Assembly: GCF_036323735.1 (NCBI RefSeq)
Contig: NC_086039.1
Coordinates: 157,031,627-157,095,626 of the forward strand
DNA from: Rattus norvegicus
Lineage: Eukaryota; Chordata; Mammalia; Rodentia; Muridae
Direction: 5' to 3'
Length of the DNA: 64,000 nt
The notes under the pieces were generated by a model. That model did no database searches. It was not told where the DNA came from and saw nothing but the letters and a program-made list of their open reading frames with translations. Positions within the stretch are counted from its first letter, which is position 1, and every line of letters begins with the position of its first letter. Below, piece after piece: positions 1 to 11,699 of the stretch. The translations under genes were made by a program, and so were the position numbers.

Positions 1-406
1 ACAATGGTTCCCGGAACATTCTTGCATGAAAAGTTTCCTGGAACAGCCACAATGACCCATAGCCTCCGGCCACAATGGTTCAATGGCCCTGAAAATGTCA
101 CTACCCCTAATCACAATGTCACAAAGTCCTGGGTGTGTTGCCTAGTGTTACACATGACTAGCATATGGCCTAAATGTATGGGCAGTTTGTGGTTTTGGAA
201 TTCCCCTCCTCCCTCCCTCTTGATCCCCCTGGTTTGTGGTTTTTTCCTTTATAAGCTCTGTGAAAATTCAGGTCGGGGTCGAACTCCTCTACTCCCTGTG
301 TAGTGTATGAGTCTCGACCCCAGCATGCTGGCCTGAGCTCTCGTTTCATCTCGCCTACAATAAATCTTCCTCGTGTGATTGCAAAAAAAAAAAAAAAAAA
401 AAAAAA
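1..406 (+). mobile_element. ERV LTR U3-R segment ending in poly(A)
   Basis: A TATA-like TATAAG near 250, AATAAA at 359-364 and then, 18 nt later, a 24-A run. In an intact LTR the R region would continue into U5; here it stops at the expected cleavage site in poly(A). This looks like the 3' end of a gammaretrovirus-type transcript. The left end is outside the window. Confidence 0.6.
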
Positions 407-418
407 CAGGAGACCTAA

Positions 419-612
419 GCTGGTGAGATGGCTTAACAGGTAAAGACACTTGTTGACAACCATGATGACCTGAGCTTGATCCTTGGGATATACATAGTGG
501 ATGGAGAGAACTGACTCCCATAAATTGTCCTCTAACTTCCACACATAGGCTATAGCACTCATGCATGCACACATACAAACAAACAAGTAAATAAATATAA
601 TAAAATATTTTT
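419..612 (+). mobile_element. B3-type SINE
   Basis: gctggtgagatggct head, gagagaactgactcccat middle and A-rich tail. Confidence 0.85.
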
Positions 613-692
613 AAAAGTAATTCTGAGACCCTGTCTCCTTCTGTTACCCTGTCTCAAAAAAGAGAGATGGCTCAGTGGTTAAAAGCACTGCT

Positions 693-1770
693 GCATCTGG
701 GTTCTTTCCAGCTTCTGGCTATTATAAATAAGACTGCTATGAACATAGTGGAGCACGTGTCTTTTTTATATGTTGGGGCATCTTGTGGGTATATGCCCAG
801 GAGTGGTATAGCTGGATCCTCAGGTAGTGCAATGTCCAATTTTCTGAGGAACCTCCAGACTGATTTCCAGAGAGGTTGTACCAGTTTGCAATCCCACCAA
901 CAATGGAGGAGTCTTCCTCTTTCTCCACATCCTCACCAGCATCTGCTGTCACCTGACTTTTTGATCTTAGCCATTCTCACTGGTGTGAGGTAGCATCTCA
1001 GTGTTGTTTGATTTGCATTTCCCTGATTACTAAGGGTGTTGAACATTTCTTTAGGTACTTCTCAGCCATTCGATATTCCTCAGCTGAGAACTCTTTGTTT
1101 AGCTCTGCCCCAATTTTTTTTTTTGGTTCTTTTTTTCGGAGCTGGGGACCGAACCCAGGGCCTTGCGCTTCCTAGGCAAGCGCTCTGCCACTGAGCCAAA
1201 TCCCCAACCCCCCCCCCCAATTTTTTAATAGGGTTATTTGATTCTCTGGAGTCTAACTTTGTCAGTTCTTTGTATATATTAGACATTAGCCCTCTATCAC
1301 ATGTAGGATTGGTAAAGACCTTTTCCCAATCTGTTGGTTGCAATTTTGTCTTTTGAGAGTGTCCTTTGTCTTACAGACACTTTGCAATTTTATGAAGTCT
1401 CGTTTGTCAATTCTTGGTCTTAGAGCATAAGCCATTGGTGTTCTGTTCAGGAAAATTTCCCCAGTGCCCATGTGTTCAAGGCTCTTTCTCACTTTTCCTT
1501 CTATTAGTTTGAATGCATCTGGTTTGATGTGGAGGTCCTTGATCCACTTGGACTTAAGCTTTGTACGTGGTGATAAGAATGGATTGATTTGTATTCTTCT
1601 ACATGCTGACCTCCAGTTGAACCAGTACCATTTGCTGAAAAAATGCTATCTGGGTCTTCATTTCTATTGCACTGATCTACCTGCCTGTCTCTGTACCAAT
1701 ACCAGATAGTTTTTATCACCATTGCTCTGTAATACTGCTTGAGGTCAGGAATGGTGATTCCGCCAGATGC
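693..1770 (-). mobile_element. L1 ORF2 fragment, inverted part of a twin-primed insertion
   Basis: Antisense L1 ORF2 text (gcatctgggttctttccagc onward), interrupted by an ID SINE at 1114-1210. The first base corresponds to the L1 position next to that where the following sense fragment begins. Confidence 0.85.
1114..1210 (-). mobile_element. ID SINE nested in L1
   Basis: Near-consensus rat ID (reverse of ggggttggggatttagctca), T-rich tail at left. Flanking ccccaattttttt copies look like the target duplication. Confidence 0.95.
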
Positions 1771-1855
1771 TGTTCAACAGAGGAATGGATACAGAACCAC
1801 ATGAACCTCAAGCAGAAAGAAGACCAAAGTGTGGTTGCTTCTGTCCTTCTTATAA
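1760..1855 (+). mobile_element. L1 sense fragment completing the inversion
   Basis: Sense L1 text (ttcaacagaggaatggatacag) resumes exactly where the inverted part stopped. It then jumps with an internal deletion to ccacatgaa...ccaaagtgtgg and ends without a poly(A) tail. Confidence 0.75.
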
Positions 1856-2410
1856 TGTTGTCTATAAATTGGCAGCTCAGTTCATAGGTTAGCAGGTATC
1901 AGTAGCTCAATCCATTCTCAAATACCTCACAGATACACCAACAGTCCAGTTTGGTAGAGTCAGAATAGCAAATATGAATCAATAGTAGTACTACCTAGTG
2001 GAGACAGCCAGGCCTCAGCCTTGGCCTAATTCAGTAGGAGGAATCAGGAGGGAGGCCAGGATAAGTTCTAGGCTGTGCCTCGTTCAGGGAAGCAAGATCA
2101 GTAAAGACATAAGACCCACAAATGTAGTATAGTTAACTCTGTAAGCAAGTCAAGCTCAGCGTCTTTCAGTGTCCATAGAGCCCTATTTATATACTCCAAA
2201 CATCATGTGTACTCCATGGGTCTTGCCTCAGCACGTGAAAAGAAGTGGCAGGAAACTGTAGCACACTATCAGAAGTTTTTCTGGTGTGTTTCTCTCTTGT
2301 AGACAAGACAAATGCAGATCAACTACACAATGTAAGGCAGACCAATACATGTGTGTTCTTAGCAAAGAATCTTTCATCATCTGTGCTGTCAGGGGCTTGC
2401 CATTCTTCCT
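1856..2410. other. No feature recognised
   Basis: About 550 bp of ordinary-composition sequence without a believable frame or repeat I can name. Confidence 0.5.
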
Positions 2411-2560
2411 CCTGTGTCTGCTTCAGTGAAATGTTCCTTCATGAGTCTGCCATAGCCTTTCACCTGTGTCCACTTCAGGAAAACACTCCTTCAAATGTTT
2501 GCCCCAGCAAAACACCATTCAACACAACCAACTTTCCAAAGAACCCTCAAGTTTGCACTT
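2411..2560 (-). repeat. Dispersed repeat shared with 62905-63050
   Basis: Reverse complement of the segment at 62905-63050 at about 95% identity by eye (shared ttccaaagaaccctcaagtt and cctgtgtccacttcagg). Probably an LTR or rodent repeat family; not named. Confidence 0.8.
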
Positions 2561-3215
2561 CAATCCTGACTATTTTGTCATTCTTTCTTTCATTCAGAAG
2601 AACCCAAGAATTCTGGAAAAGACCATAAATGGGGTCAATATTGTAAGAGAAACTTTTGTATGTGTATGTAGAAAAATGTACAGTTTCTCTACCTGTCAGC
2701 TGACCAACTCAACACCCAAAGGCTAGCCATCTAGACCCAGTGTCAGGGGAAGGACTTTTGACCTTGGGTCATGTCTCCTTGGTTGTTCCCTGTAGACTGT
2801 TGCTTGGGAAGATGCTTCAGCTGAGAGAGAAGTTTTGTTTTCTCTGTTGGGGGCCAATGCTTGGGGTAGTTTGACTGATCATACTCATGAACAAGAGACT
2901 GCCAAACCATCAACAAGTAAACATGTCAGCCAAGGTGGAAGAAAGATTGCTGATCTGTCTATGACTCCAGAGAAACTTAAATTATAAAATCATTGTTAGA
3001 ACACATGATCAGAGAGTATGCAACTAAAACAGAGAGTGGGATAATGGAGATATAGAAAAGTAGAAAATCTAATAACAACACTAATAGCATTTTGTTGGCT
3101 TTTGCTATTTTTTGTTGTACTCATCAAGTTCCTAACACATGCAATTTGTTGTGATTTCTTTTCTTGTTCTAAGTAAACCTACATGTTTGCAATTAATGTT
3201 GTGTTCTTTCTTTTC
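2561..3215. other. No feature recognised
   Basis: AT-rich non-coding sequence; no frame, RNA gene or repeat recognised. Confidence 0.5.
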
Positions 3216-3220
3216 TTTTT

Positions 3221-3414
3221 TAAAAAGATTTATTTATTTATGTATTTATTTATTATAAGTACACTGTAGCTGTCTTCAGACACACCAGAAGAGGGCATCA
3301 GGTTCAGATCTCATTACAGATGGTTGTGAGCCACCATGTGGTTGCTGGGAATTGAACTCAGGACTTCTGGAAGAGCAGTCAGTGCTCTTAACCTCTGAGC
3401 CATCTCTCCAGCCT
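3221..3414 (-). mobile_element. B2 SINE
   Basis: Full antisense B2: T-rich tail, gtgtctg-complement region, ending gagccatctctccagcc. Confidence 0.95.
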
Positions 3415-3694
3415 GTGTCCTTTTTTTCTGAAGATGGACATACACCTGTATGTTGCTTCCTACACAGTGTGAATCTTCCTTCCTGTGTACATGGTAACTT
3501 AGATACTGTAAATAAGTTAAAGAAGTTAGTTTGTGGATAAAATCAATGTTTTTGGTGTACAAAAGTAACTTCCAAATGCTTCAAAAAGAAGAGAAAAATA
3601 TCATGTTATAGAATTTTTGGTTGTGATACTCTAATAAGTAAAATTAATAAGTAAAATTAAAATATTTATAAACAAGCATACAAAATCAACTATA

Positions 3695-3798
3695 AACCAG
3701 ATGTAGTGGCTCACACTTATAATTCACCTGAGACTGAAGGATTGTCATGGGTTCTAGGCCAACTTGGGATACAGAATGAGACAACAGTAGCAAAAATG
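3695..3798 (+). mobile_element. Degenerate B1 SINE
   Basis: agatgtagtggctcacacttataattc matches a worn B1 head. Confidence 0.7.
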
Positions 3799-4206
3799 CC
3801 CAGCTACACTAATAGTTAAAGTCTAAACAGTAGCCCAGTTTCTTATGCACAGCTTTTCCATCAGAAATGGGACAAAATATATTTTTCTTTAGTTGCTCTA
3901 TTGTCCAGGTCGCTAAGTCACAAAATAAGAAACAAAAAAAGTGCATGTTACTATTAGGTCAAAACTGAGTAGTCATGATGAAAAAGCTTCAGGGATTTCC
4001 ATTATGTTAAAATCTATCACCAGTATTGAAAAGGCTATAACAACAGGACACAAATAAATGGGAAAGTGGAAAAAGCAAGAAGGAAATTCACTGACCCTAA
4101 GCATCTCAATTCTTATGAACCCACTGGGATAATGGTAGGAATGGACAATTCGTGACATTTCATGACTTTCCACCATTCTCATAACTCCATCAATGCTTAA
4201 GTCAAA
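3799..4206. other. No feature recognised
   Basis: Non-coding, unassigned sequence before an L1. Confidence 0.5.
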
Positions 4207-5690
4207 AATTCATTGCAAACTGGTATAACCACTCTGGAAATCAGTCTGGAGGTTCCTCAGAAAATTGGACATTGCGCTACCTGAGGACCCAGCTATACCA
4301 CTCCTGGGCATATACCCAAAAGATGCTCTCACATACAACAAAGATACATGTTCTGCTATGTTTATAGCAGCCTTATTTATAATAGCCAGAAGCTGGAAAG
4401 AACCCAGATGCCCTTCAACAGAGGAATGGATACAGAAAATGTGGTACATCTACACAATGGAGGACTACCCAGCTATCAAAAACAATGACTTCATGAAATT
4501 CATAGACAAATGGATGGAACTAGAAAATATCATCCTGCATGAAGTAACTCAGTCACATAAGTACACACATGGTAAGCACCACTGATAAGTGGATATTAGC
4601 CCAAAAGCTTGGAATACCTGTGATACAACTCACAGACCATATGAAGCTCAAGAAGAAGGACGATCAAAGTGTGGATGCTTCAGTCCTACTTAGAAGAGGG
4701 AACAAAATAATCATGGTAGGTAGAGGGTGGGAAGGACTTGGGAGGAAGAGAGGAGGGGGGTGGGAAAAGGGGTGCAGGATCAGGTGTGAGAGGAGATGGG
4801 GGAGATGTACAGAGGGTCAGGAAATTGATCAGAGGTGTGTAGCAATGAGAGATGGGGGACTTGGGGTAGCCAACAGAAAGTCCCAGACACCAAGAAAGCA
4901 AGAGGCCCCAAGACCCAACGGGGATAATGTTAGCTAAAATACCCAACAAAGGGGAGAAAGAACCTCCTGAGACCAATCAAAAGGTTAGGCACAGCCCCTG
5001 GTTGATGAATGGGGGCCACTCACCCTTCTTAAAAATTTTAACCCAGAATTGCTCCTGTCTAAAGGAAATACAGGGACAAAGAGTAGAGCAGAGACTGAAG
5101 GAAAGGCCATCCAGAGACTGCCCCACCTGGGGATCCATCCCATACGTAACCACCAAACCCAGTCACTCTTGCTGATGCCAAGAAGTGCTTGCTGACAGAA
5201 GCCTGATATGGATGTCTCCTGAGAGGCTCTGCCAGAGCCTTACTGATACAGATGAGGATGCTTGCAGCTAACATTGGACTGAGCACAGGGACCCCAATGG
5301 AGGAGTTAGAGAAAGGACTGAAGGAGCTGAAGGAGTTTACAATACCATAGGAAAAACAACAATATCAACCAACCAAATCCCACCAGAGCTCCCACGGACT
5401 AAACCACCAATCAAACAGTACACACGGAGGGACCCATGACTCCAGCCACATATGTAGCAGAGGATGGCCTTGTCCGACATCAATGGGAGGAGAGGCTCTT
5501 GGTCCTGTGAAGGCTTGATGCCCCAGTGTCAGGGAATGTCAGGGCAGGGAGGCAGGAGTTGGGTAGTGGGTGGGGAAGCACCCTCATATAAGCAGGGGGT
5601 GAGGGATAGGGGAGAGAGTTTGCAGAGGGGAAACCAGGAAGAAGGATGGCATTTTAAATCTAAATAAATAAAATAACCAATAAAAACTTT
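4207..5690 (+). mobile_element. 5'-truncated L1 (ORF2 end and 3' UTR)
   Basis: Sense ORF2 C-terminal text (ggaaagaacccagatgccc) followed by the G-rich polypurine segment (4700-4860) and the 3' UTR ending in A/T-rich tail. The frame is interrupted. Confidence 0.93.
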
Positions 5691-5775
5691 TACAAAAGAA
5701 TTGGTTGCAAGAGTCTTTGTCACTGTATTCATCTCTGAGTGACAGAGACTTATTTTTGTGTCACAGTTTTAAGGG

Positions 5776-6053
5776 TTGGGGTGCTAGATCAGTCAGTAAA
5801 GTGCCTGCCATGTAAGCAGAATAATCTAAGTTCAATCCTAAAACCCATGTAAAAACGGAGTATGGTGGCATATGCTTGTATTCTCAGTACTGGACAGACA
5901 AAGAGAAGGGGATTCCTGTGGCTTGCTGGCCAGCCAGCCTCGTCTACTTGGCCAGTTTCAGGCCAGTGAGAGAGACCCTCTATCTCTAAAATAAAGGTAT
6001 ACAGTACTAAAGAAATGACAACCAGGATTGCTTTCTGTCCTCCACATACATGT

Positions 6054-6055
<2 letters not shown>
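5776..6055 (+). mobile_element. B4 SINE (ID-like head plus B1-like body)
   Basis: tRNA-like head (gctagatcagtcagtaaagtg) followed by gcttgctggccagccagcct, a B4 hallmark, leading into a CA run. Confidence 0.8.

Positions 6056-6101
<46 letters not shown>
6056..6101 (+). repeat. (CA)n microsatellite
   Basis: About 23 uninterrupted CA units. Confidence 0.99.
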
Positions 6102-6102
<1 letters not shown>

Positions 6103-6187
6103 CATAAATATCTAAACGTGTACAGCCATGCACACAGGAACATATGCATGTACGTGTACACACACAGAAAATTTTGGAGCTGGTGTA

Positions 6188-6330
6188 GCGGTAATATACA
6201 GGTAACATGCCCATAATCCAAACACTTGGGAGGCAGAAGCATGAGAATGGTTGCAAGTTTTAGGCTAGTCTGGTGTGCATAGAAAGTTCCAGCCAAAGTC
6301 AAGTTATATATAGCTGACTTAATAAAGTGT
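6188..6330 (+). mobile_element. Degenerate B1-like SINE
   Basis: ccataatccaaacacttgggaggcag-type text. Confidence 0.65.
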
Positions 6331-6467
6331 TTTAAAGAAAAGTAAGTTTTAGACTCCACTTACAAACTTGTGGTAATGATTTTACTTCACTTAGGAAAAT
6401 AAAGCCAAGAAAATAATCAGAACTTCCAAGTTGTTTCAATATTGCTTTGTAAGGGAAGCCCATGAGG

Positions 6468-6730
6468 GACTGGAGAGGTGTATCAGTGGTTTAGAGGATT
6501 GGCTTCTCTTCCAGGGAACATGAGCTCAACTTCCAATACCCACATGGCAGCTCACAACATCTATAACTCCCGTTTCATGCATTCTTAGCACCATCTACAC
6601 ATCTTTTACTATATATCTATTACTGTATATGTATATATTTACATAACTTCTGCTCCCTTCTGGCTTCTGTGCAGGCACAAATGTGGTGCACAAACGTACA
6701 TGCAGGCACATGAATTGATTTTTTAAGCTG
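6468..6730 (+). mobile_element. B2/B3-type SINE carrying a 70-bp insertion
   Basis: gactggagaggtgtatcagtgg head and ttctggcttctgtgcaggcac tail are separated by an extra block at 6577-6647 that copies 7990-8060. Confidence 0.75.
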
Positions 6731-6740
6731 ATGAAATAAG

Positions 6741-6835
6741 CTAGAGATGCAACTCAACGGTAGACACTTGCCTAGAATGCATGAGGCCTTGATTCAATCC
6801 GCAATAGCTGAAGAAGTTCTGCAAATAAATTAAAT
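6741..6835 (+). mobile_element. Old ID-like tRNA SINE
   Basis: agctagagatgcaactcaacggtagacacttgcctag.. resembles a worn ID/B4 head. Confidence 0.55.
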
Positions 6836-7100
6836 TGCTTTCTTAACTTCCATTTTAAAGATAGCTTGATATCTTCTTTGCAATTTTATCTTTTTGCAGT
6901 TTGAAATCTAATGCAAATGATGTTTCAGGGATGGTTTTTTGCACAACTTTAGATATATTTGTTATTAATTTCTTACAGAAGTCTTTATTAAATGGGTCTT
7001 TGTAATACTTTTTTCATTCACAAAATAGCTAAAGTTATTTAACAAAGGAGTTGAACTAAATTAACTTTTAATGATGTCTTTAATATCATTTTCTTTTTAT
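6836..7100. other. No feature recognised
   Basis: AT-rich unassigned DNA. Confidence 0.5.
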
Positions 7101-7183
7101 TTTTTTTTCGGAGCTGGGGACCGAACCCAGGGCCTTTCGCTTGCTAGGCAAGTGCTCTACCACTGAGCTAAATCCCCAACCCC
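7101..7183 (-). mobile_element. ID SINE
   Basis: Near-consensus antisense ID, T tail at left. Confidence 0.95.
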
Positions 7184-7299
7184 AACCTTCCCATTTTAAC
7201 CATCCAACAATGGCAGTAACTTATGTAGACCCACCCATTTTGTAAAGCAAGTAAAGGTTTGAAGTGTCCTATTTCTTTGTCAGTTGTTAAAATGGTAAT

Positions 7300-7492
7300 T
7301 TTTAAAATGCATATAACTGTTTTGCCTTCATGTACATGTGTGCAATACCCTTTGAGGTCAGAAGAAGGCATTGAATCTCTGGAATTGCAGTTTTAGACCA
7401 TTGTAAACATCCATGTGGGTAGTGAGAATGGAACCTGGGCCATTTAAAAGAGCAGCAAATATTCTTAACTCCTGAGCCATCTCTCCAGTCCC
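7300..7492 (-). mobile_element. B3-type SINE
   Basis: Antisense; ends cctgagccatctctccagtcc. Confidence 0.8.
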
Positions 7493-7639
7493 TCTCTGTC
7501 CAGCTTGGATTCATGATCTGTGATTATATTATCCTTCCATGTTGCCTTACCATTATTTTATCTTGTTTACTTTGACTAATCAATGAATAAATATTTACTT
7601 GGACAATATTAAAAGAATAAAAATACTTGTGTGTACTTT

Positions 7640-7975
7640 TCTTTTTGAGATAGGGTGTTATGTATAACAAGCTGGTCTTGTTTTTTTTGTTTTTTTTTTT
7701 GTTTTTTTTTGTTTTGTTTTGTTTTTTTTTCGGAGCTGGGGACCGAACCCAGGTCCTTGCGGTTGCTAGGCAAGCGCTCTACCACTGAGCCAAATCCCCA
7801 ACCCCCAACAAGCTGGTCTTGAACTTACCCCTGCACTTCTTTTTTTCCAGCCTTCAGTTCCCAAGTGCTAGGATTACAGATGGGTGCCACCACACCTAGT
7901 TTATGTAGTTGTGGGGATCAAGCACATTGTGATATGTGATAAGCAAGCACTCAACCCCCTGAGCTACAGCTCAGC
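7640..7975 (-). mobile_element. B1/B4-type SINE split by an ID
   Basis: ttttgagatagggtgttatgt, then after the ID, ctaggattacagatgggtgccac and a tRNA-like end (gagctacagctcagcccta). Confidence 0.8.
7681..7806 (-). mobile_element. ID SINE with perfect target duplication
   Basis: Exact 15-bp duplication aacaagctggtcttg at 7666-7680 and 7807-7821. Long T/G-interrupted tail. Confidence 0.98.
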
Positions 7976-8147
7976 CCTAGTTTTCACTTATGCATTCTTA
8001 GCACCATCTACACATCTTTTACTATATATCTATTAGTGTATATGTATAAATGTACATAAATACATGTAATTGTGTATTAAGTTAAAAATATTTATAAAGC
8101 TTCTTACAATAGAGGTCTGAATGAGCAGAGCCCCTTTAAATAACTAA

Positions 8148-8350
8148 CATAGAAGCTAAAAAGATGACTTAGTAGTTAAGAGCACTCACTGGCTGCTCTT
8201 CCAGAGGACCTGGGTTCAATTTCTAGCATCCATATAGTAGCTGACCACCATTTTAACTCTAGTTCTAGGACATGTGATGCCCTTTTCTGACATCCTTGGG
8301 CATGAGGTATACAGACATAGAAGAAGAAACACCTATACATATAAAATGAA
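8148..8350 (+). mobile_element. B3-type SINE
   Basis: agatgacttagtagttaagagcac head and gatgcccttttctgacatcc. Confidence 0.8.
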
Positions 8351-8385
8351 AATGAAAGAAAAAAGTTTAAAAACCAATATAGAAC

Positions 8386-8507
8386 TTGGGCATGGTAGTG
8401 AAATGGCTATAATTTCAGCATTGGGAAGGTAGAGGCAGGAGGATCAGAGGTTGGTTACATGGGGAATTTTGAAGCCAATTCAGACTACACTAGATCCTGT
8501 CTCAAAA
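8386..8507 (+). mobile_element. B1 SINE, degenerate
   Basis: gggcatggtagtgaaatggctataatttcagcattgg.. in order, ending cctgtctcaaaa. Confidence 0.75.
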
Positions 8508-8589
8508 TAGCAAATGAATGAATCAGCAAGTGAGTGAATTATCAAGATATTTTAATTTCATCTTTTTTTATTCTGAGTTTCATTTCTTT

Positions 8590-8795
8590 TTCTTGTTTTT
8601 TAAATTATTTATTTACTTATTATTCTTATGTGCACTGGTGTTTTGCCTGCATGTATGTCTGTGTGAGAGTGTTGGATCTTCTGGAACTGGAGTTACAGAG
8701 AGTTGTGATCTACCATGTGGGTGCTGGGTATTGAACCTGAGTAGAGAGCAGACAGTGCTCTGAGTCATAACTATTGAACCATTATCTTCTACCCC
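8590..8795 (-). mobile_element. B3-type SINE
   Basis: Antisense; gttttgcctgcatgtatgtc and ccatgtgggtgctgggtattgaac. Confidence 0.8.
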
Positions 8796-9184
8796 AATAT
8801 CTTTTCAATACCAGATATTTACCCAAACCCAGAGGGTTTTATTTTCACTACACAAGGAACTCACAGTACCTCCGTTCTGTCAATAGAGATGCCTGAAAAA
8901 CATGGACATACATACATATACACATATACATATGTATATATATTTATATGTGTGTATAAATAAATATGTGAACTATTGCCACTTATAAGAAAAAAGGCAT
9001 CAAACTAAACAACGGCTAAAGTTTCACTTTCTGGAGGATCTAATTCTTACTCAATTTTCAATTATCATCTTACTGTCGCTTCTGGTAAAATATTGTGAGT
9101 CTGTGCACTGCCAGAGCCAGGATTTTATTTGTGGAATCCAGATCAAATGTAGGTATCTTTCTCTATGGACCTCCACTTTATTTT

Positions 9185-9394
9185 TTATTGTTTTAATATT
9201 TTTATTGTTAGTTTTTATGTGTGTTTTGTCTACATATATGTTTGTGAACCATGTATGTACTTAGCAGAGGCCAGAAGAGGGAAATGACTACAGTTATAGA
9301 TGGTCGTGAGCCATCAAGTAGATGCTGGAAATCAAACTCATATCTTATGGAAGAATAGGCCATTCTCTTAACCGCTAAACCATCTCTCTAGCCA
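9185..9394 (-). mobile_element. B3-type SINE
   Basis: Antisense; tgtgttttgtctacatatatg to aaaccatctctctagcca. Confidence 0.75.
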
Positions 9395-9566
9395 CTCTGC
9401 CTTATTTTTTTTTAAGGTAGGAGGCTCTCACTAAACCTAGAGTTCTCTTTTCATATGGAGTTTTACATGCATGTGACATCACTCCAGTTGGGTGCTGTGA
9501 ACTCAGGGACTCATACTCACACAGCAAGCACTTACCATTGACCCATCCCTCTAGCATCCCATATCT

Positions 9567-9700
9567 TTTTTAATCAAAAAATAGTCTCACTGCATAACCC
9601 TAGATATCCTAGAACTCTATGTAGAGATCAGGCTGACCTGGAACTCACAGACATCTACCTGCTTCTGCTTCGTGAGTACTGGGATTAAAGATGAGCCTAG
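9567..9700 (-). mobile_element. B1 SINE
   Basis: Antisense; ctggaactcacagacatctacc and tgggattaaag. Confidence 0.8.
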
Positions 9701-10019
9701 ACTCCTTTTATTTTTTAAAATAAAAAAGCAATGAGAAAAAAATAAATTTCTGGGTTCAGGAAACAGTAGGAATACAACAAAAATCCTAACATTTCGTATT
9801 CTTCTAAAAGCATAAAAAATACAAGGAGAAAACAAATGTTTTTCTCTCTCCAAGTACCCGACAATCTACAATTTTCAGGAACGCAGGATGCATACAACTG
9901 GCAAACTCCAGATCAGGATGCGGAGCCCAGGAAACCAGAAAAACCAACTACTCCACGACACCAGGGTGTGGCAAGGCAGTGGGAAAGTACTAAGGGTCTC
10001 AGAGATTACTAGGACGAAC

Positions 10020-10299
10020 TAACTTGGACCCAGTACAGCAGGACACTGCCCAACTGTACTTGAAAACACCAGCTGAGATGAGGCCCCCAACACATATACA
10101 GCAGAGGACTCCCAGGTCTGGGTTCAGTTGGAGAAGATGCACCTAACCCTGAGAGACTGGAGGCCCCAGGAAGTTTAGAGGTCTGATGGGGTGGGGACAT
10201 CCTTGGGGAGACATCACGGGGTGGGGTGGGGAGGAGAGGTATGGGATGTGGAACAGTTGGAGGGTGGACTAGGAGGGGAATAAAATCCGAAGTGCAAAA
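10020..10299 (+). mobile_element. L1 3' UTR fragment
   Basis: Shares (inverted) cccagacctgggagtcctct and neighbouring text with the L1 3' UTR at 21905-22010. G-rich polypurine block, then an A/T tail. Confidence 0.75.
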
Positions 10300-10300
10300 A

Positions 10301-10371
<71 letters not shown>

Positions 10372-10372
10372 A
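10300..10372 (+). repeat. (AAAT)n tail repeat
   Basis: About 18 AAAT units grown from the L1 tail. Confidence 0.97.
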
Positions 10373-10382
10373 TATTTTTTAA

Positions 10383-10770
10383 AAAAAGAAAGAAAAGAAA
10401 ACACCTGCGTGCAGATGAGCTTAGGTCCAGTCAAATGGCTCAGAGAAGCAAAAGTGAAGAAAATATGGGTGGTCATGGTATGAAAGCCCAAGAGGCGCTG
10501 AGACCAGGAGAGGGCGCCCGAGAACCGAAGCAGCTGCAGATCTCTTGAGTTCCCCAGGGTGTTGCCTGTGCTAAGGCATCTAGGAGACCAAAAGTATTCA
10601 AATACCAGCAGCGAGAACAAAAGCAAAAAAAAAAAAAAATAGTTAAAGTGCTGTATTTGCACAAAGGAGAAAAAAAGCCCATAAAGTAAGCAGTCTAAGC
10701 AGTAACAAACAGAAGGTCACCAGCAATGGCTTTAAATGTTCTCAGTGACTCACTGTTCTTGAGTTCATGG
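10383..10770. other. Unassigned, locally GC-richer
   Basis: Contains ggagagggcgcccgagaacc and a minus-strand open stretch (10473-10682), but no recognised protein or splice structure. Confidence 0.4.
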
Positions 10771-10772
10771 AT

Positions 10773-11699
10773 TTTTTTTTAATTTATTTAAAGATTTATT
10801 TTAATTATTAATAAAAATTTTATTTGTTTTACATCCTGATTGTAGCTTCCCCTCCCTCCTCTCTTCCCAGTCCCTCACTCTCACCTTCCCTCACCATAAT
10901 CTACCCTTCCTACTCCTCAGAAAAGGGGAGTTATACCATGGATATATCAACCAGCCTTGGCATAACAAGTTGCAGTAAGACTAGACGCATCTTCTCCCAT
11001 TGAGGGTAGACAAGACAGCCCAGTAGTGGGAAATAGTTCCAATGGCAGGTAACAGAGTCAGAGACAGCCACTACTCCAGTTGTTAGAAGTTCCACATGAA
11101 CAGTAAGTTGCACATTTGTTACATATATGCAGAGGGCCTCTGTCCATCCCATGCATGCTCACTGGTTAGTGCATCAGTCTCTGTGAGCCCCTATGAACTC
11201 AGGTTAGTTAGTTCTGTAGGTTTTCTTGGGGTCTCCTTGACCCCTCTGGCTCCTTCAATCCTTCCTCCCCCTCTTACACAGGATTGTCCAAGTTCCACTT
11301 TATATTTGGCTGTTGATCTCTGCATCTGTTTCCATCAGTTGCTAGATGAAGCCTCTCTGATGAACATTATGCTAGGCTCCTGTCTGCAAATACAGCAGAT
11401 ATAGCACTAACAGTGTTTCATGGCATGAGTCTTAAACAGTCATCGGTTGTCCCCTCCCTCAAATTCTGCTCCATCTTTTACCTCTGCTCAACTTGTAGGC
11501 AGGAGAAATTGTGGGTCTAAGGCTTTGTTGGCGAGTTGGGTCCCAATCTCTCCATTGGAAGTCTTGCCTGGTTGCAGGAGATGGCTGGTTCAGTCTCCAT
11601 GTCTCCCATTGTTAGGAATCTTAGCTAGGGTCACCCTCATAGATTCTTGGGAGTTTCCAGTGTCCTAGGTCTCTGCCTGGTCCCAGAGAGTCCCCACTA
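10773..11699 (-). mobile_element. L1 3' UTR fragment (minus)
   Basis: T-rich start, pyrimidine-rich polypurine complement (10845-10920), then antisense L1 3' UTR text. Confidence 0.8.

Noticed and set aside
10009..10662. 217-codon minus-strand frame
   Set aside because: Made of antisense L1 3' UTR and the (AAAT)n tail; the hydrophobic run is the translated microsatellite.
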